Assembly (NCBI GenBank): GCA_020099315.1
Contig: CP083650.1
Span: 3,162,001-3,226,000 of the forward strand
Length of the DNA stretch: 64,000 nt
Source of the DNA: Citrobacter europaeus
GTDB taxonomy: Bacteria > Pseudomonadota > Gammaproteobacteria > Enterobacterales > Enterobacteriaceae
Reading direction: 5' to 3'
A program made the position numbers and the translations under genes. Positions 62,068 to 64,000 of this stretch are shown in pieces (position 1 is the stretch's first letter; every line of letters begins with the position of its first letter). The notes below the pieces were generated by a model that saw only the letters and a program-made list of their open reading frames with translations, was not told the origin of the DNA and searched no databases.

Positions 62068-62279
62068 AGCACGTCCCCTGGCAATTAACTTGCCACAAAT
62101 GAGTTCGTTAAAAATAACCAACGCCACACACCAGGTTATTAGAGCAAATGTTCACTATCAAACATGTGTTCATAGTAAGCGTGTTTTTGATAAAGTAAAT
62201 CCATCTGCAAGACCTAAAACCAATAGATATGAACAGAATCACAATTTTTTATAGATACAGTTTGTCAGGAGGAGAGAAA
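62068..62279. promoter_or_regulatory. psuK upstream region with operator-like palindrome
   Basis: This gap should hold the psuK promoter. ACTATCAA and TTCATAGT frame a 23-bp imperfect palindrome (62154–62176, arms 7 of 8 matched, centre ACATGT), about 87 bp before the psuK ATG. The regulator of this operon is unknown, so the role as operator is a guess. Confidence 0.45.
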
Positions 62280-62378
62280 ATGAGAGGTAGTACACAAATC
62301 AAGCAGGATGAAAAGTATCACTCCGGCATAACCGGAGATTTTTCAGGTGTGCCCGGTGAACAGGCGCATATCAGGTAA
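62280..62378 (+). CDS. Possible 32-residue small protein
   Basis: A 33-codon frame starts with ATG at 62280 behind a near-perfect ribosome binding site (CAGGAGGAGAG, 4–5 bases before the ATG). The product is hydrophilic, begins MRGSTQIKQDEKYHS and ends with G-E-Q-A-H-I-R; there is no signal peptide or membrane helix. Its last eight bases overlap the 3' end of the convergent HypT-like gene. I do not recognise it. It could be a true small protein, a leader peptide, or the 5' remnant of a longer gene cut by a deletion. Confidence 0.45.
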   Translation: MRGSTQIKQDEKYHSGITGDFSGVPGEQAHIR

Positions 62379-63282
62379 GCGAAACCAAATCTTCCGGCAT
62401 ATGGTTGTACAAAATCCGCCAGAAGTGCTCTGCGGTTTTATTTAACCGGGTATCCATCCGGTAAATGTAAGCCTGAATAGGCACCATCAACTCCGGCGTC
62501 TGCAGACAAACCAGCCGCTTATCACGCAGTTCGTTCACGATAGTCCATGCCGGCAGCCAGGCGATACCATGCCCATCCAATGCCATATTTTTCAATAACT
62601 CACTCATTGAGGACATAAACAGCGTACGAGCTGAGATACCGCCCACTTCCGCCAGATGACGGTTTACCAATCTTCCCATGTATGATGTGCTGGTATAATT
62701 CAGAATCGGCGCCTGCGGCTGATAGATATCAAACAACGCCTTACCCTGCGCATCAGCAGCACATACGGGATACAGTTCAGACTCAAAAACCTTCAAGCCG
62801 CAGAAAGGTGACTGCATTAAGTCCTCATCCCGAAAGGAGAAAATAAAATCACTTTTTCCCTCGCGCAGAGTATTCACCGCCTGAACCACATCAATAGCTT
62901 CGACGTGCCAGACAAACTCCTCCCCCCAGGCCGCCATTGAGTGCACTAATCTGGGCAACATCGTCAGTGACAAAGAATGTGCTGCCGCTATTTTGATATT
63001 GGGTACCCCAAGCAGATTGTGGCCGCTTAGCTCATCCAGATTGCACTCCAGCTGTTGCAGCAAGCTACGGGTTTGCGAATGGAATAGCTTGCCCTCCTCC
63101 GTGAGTTGCAGTGGGCTCGTCGTGCGATCAAAAAGCAGTACACCCACGGCAGATTCCAGCGCTTTGATCCTCCGGCTAAATGCCGGTTGAGATATGTTGC
63201 GCTCCTCAGCCGCCTGGGAAAAATGACGACACGCTTCCAGCGTCAGAAAGTCATATAACCATTTTGTCTCAATGTTTTTCAT
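62371..63282 (-). CDS. HypT/YjiE-like LysR regulator
   Basis: A 303-residue LysR regulator. The N-terminus K-N-I-E-T-K-W-L-Y-D-F-L-T-L-E and the HTH F-S-Q-A-A-E-E-R-N-I-S-Q-P-A-F-S-R-R-I are close to E. coli HypT (YjiE), as is the later segment M-S-E-L-L-K-N-M-A-L-D-G-H-G-I-A-W-L-P. HypT is a hypochlorite-responsive factor regulated by methionine oxidation. The frame opens at 63354, but the ATG at 63282 fits the family start. It is divergent from a racemase gene, so it may control it. It is a paralogue or relative, not certainly HypT itself. Confidence 0.88.
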   Translation of the reverse strand: MKNIETKWLYDFLTLEACRHFSQAAEERNISQPAFSRRIKALESAVGVLLFDRTTSPLQLTEEGKLFHSQTRSLLQQLECNLDELSGHNLLGVPNIKIAAAHSLSLTMLPRLVHSMAAWGEEFVWHVEAIDVVQAVNTLREGKSDFIFSFRDEDLMQSPFCGLKVFESELYPVCAADAQGKALFDIYQPQAPILNYTSTSYMGRLVNRHLAEVGGISARTLFMSSMSELLKNMALDGHGIAWLPAWTIVNELRDKRLVCLQTPELMVPIQAYIYRMDTRLNKTAEHFWRILYNHMPEDLVSLT

Positions 63283-63635
63283 GCCTGTCACACAGATATT
63301 TAAATATGCCAATGAGTCTTCAGCATCATGCCTGAATATTTGCGCGGATGACATTCATCAACAGCACCTGGTGATTCGTTTTTTGCATCATACCTTCGTT
63401 TTTAACATTAACATGTTTCTCTCCCAATCGGCCACAATCGCTTCTCCACCGCAATACGTCAGGCCTATGGCTCAAAACCAGCCTGCAGAGGTGGCAAAAC
63501 AAATCGCAGCTATGCGGTTTTTGCATTAAACCATACATTATTGCATTTCTCCTCACGTCTCACTGCTGTTAAACATTATCTACAGACACACCCCTGCTCT
63601 GAATATTAATGATCGGTGAAATTGAGGTATATATT
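63283..63635. promoter_or_regulatory. Divergent gap between the HypT-like gene and the racemase gene
   Basis: 353 bp with no convincing gene; frames that cross it have no plausible ribosome site or domain. It must contain the two divergent promoters. TTGCAT occurs three times (about 63393, 63521 and 63541), and TGCGGTTTTTGC-like stretches are present, but I cannot name an operator. Confidence 0.4.
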
Positions 63636-64000
63636 GTGAAAGGTTTAATTGGCGTATTAGGTGGTATGGGGCCTGCTGCAACGGTCGATCTATTTAATAA
63701 ATTCGTTACTTTTACTGCAGCACAGCGCGACCAGGAACATATCCCGTTAATTATTTCCTCTATCCCGGACATACCTGACCGAACCGATGCGTTAATGCAT
63801 CATGGTCATTCCCCACTTCCGGCCATGCGCGATTATATGCATAAACTCGAAGATGCTGGCGCCGAGTGTATTGTGATCCCCTGTAATACCGCCCACTTTT
63901 GGTTTAATGAATTAAAAGAGTGCTGCCATACAGAACTGCTCAGTATCGTTGAAACGACCATCAACGAGGTTAAAAACTGTGGAAAAACGCGTATCGGACT
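63636..64000 (+). CDS. Aspartate/glutamate racemase family protein, partial
   Basis: The frame from GTG at 63636 is open to the window end, giving 121 residues of an expected ~230. It begins M-K-G-L-I-G-V-L-G-G-M-G-P-A-A-T-V-D and has the first active-site cysteine at Cys83 in I-P-C-N-T-A-H-F-W; the second cysteine lies beyond the window. Such enzymes interconvert L- and D-aspartate (or glutamate) without cofactor. GAGG eight bases before GTG supports that start; an in-frame ATG at 63609 has no ribosome site. It is divergent from the HypT-like regulator, an arrangement I also recall from Salmonella yjiE. Confidence 0.85.
   Translation, partial: MKGLIGVLGGMGPAATVDLFNKFVTFTAAQRDQEHIPLIISSIPDIPDRTDALMHHGHSPLPAMRDYMHKLEDAGAECIVIPCNTAHFWFNELKECCHTELLSIVETTINEVKNCGKTRIG

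Noticed and set aside
1..64000. CRISPR arrays, insertion sequences, integrases, tRNA or rRNA genes
   Set aside because: No regularly spaced repeats, transposase or integrase frames, or cloverleaf and rRNA sequences were seen; the repeats found are REP and ERIC type only.

Overview
The window is a piece of an enterobacterial chromosome close to the Escherichia/Salmonella/Citrobacter group. Gene order follows the E. coli K-12 stretch yehB–psuK almost gene for gene (yeh fimbriae, mrp, metG, btsSR, mlrA, osmF operon, bglX, dld, pbpG, dusC, cdd, preTA, mglBAC, galS, folE, yeiG, lysP, yeiE, nfo, psuKGT). Blocks absent from K-12 at these positions, such as a 3-hydroxybenzoate/gentisate cluster and a serine-related cluster, sit between the conserved genes. 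Protein identities (judged from memory of E. coli proteins) and this mix of blocks suggest Citrobacter or a near relative; I cannot fix the species. No rRNA, tRNA, prophage, insertion sequence or CRISPR array was seen.

Layout. 1–3400: an A+T-rich Yeh/Stc-type chaperone–usher fimbrial cluster, minus strand, with the usher cut by the window edge. 3649–10588: mrp, metG, lipoprotein yehR, yehS and the pyruvate-sensing BtsSR system. 10814–19910: mlrA, small protein yohO, the OsmF/YehYXW betaine ABC transporter, bglX and dld. 20013–26042: pbpG, yohC, yohD, an intact MdtQ-type outer-membrane factor, a methyltransferase, small protein yohP and dusC. 26104–32124: a complete mhb cluster, with LysR regulator mhbR divergent from mhbTDHIM, converting 3-hydroxybenzoate through gentisate, maleylpyruvate and fumarylpyruvate to fumarate and pyruvate. 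32256–46351: yohJK, cdd, sanA, yeiS, preTA, mglBAC, galS, yeiB, folE and yeiG.

46352–50560 is the most unusual part. A divergent gene group encodes an XRE-type regulator and an L-serine-dehydratase-like Fe-S enzyme on one strand, and a SerB-like HAD phosphatase and an organophosphate:phosphate antiporter on the other. Together they read as a scavenging route for a phosphorylated amino acid such as O-phosphoserine: uptake, dephosphorylation, deamination. The dehydratase has lost several normally conserved active-site residues, so its true substrate is open.

50894–58812: a TonB-dependent siderophore receptor at the cirA position (but unlike E. coli CirA), lysP, yeiE, a 127-bp ERIC element, yeiH, nfo and yeiI. 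58856–64000: the pseudouridine operon psuKGT, a possible 32-residue small protein, a HypT-like LysR regulator and the start of a divergent aspartate/glutamate racemase gene that runs off the window.

Regulatory signals that can be read include CRP and GalS sites at mgl and galS, paired CRP sites at cdd, a Fur-like box before the TonB receptor, several rho-independent terminators and REP elements.
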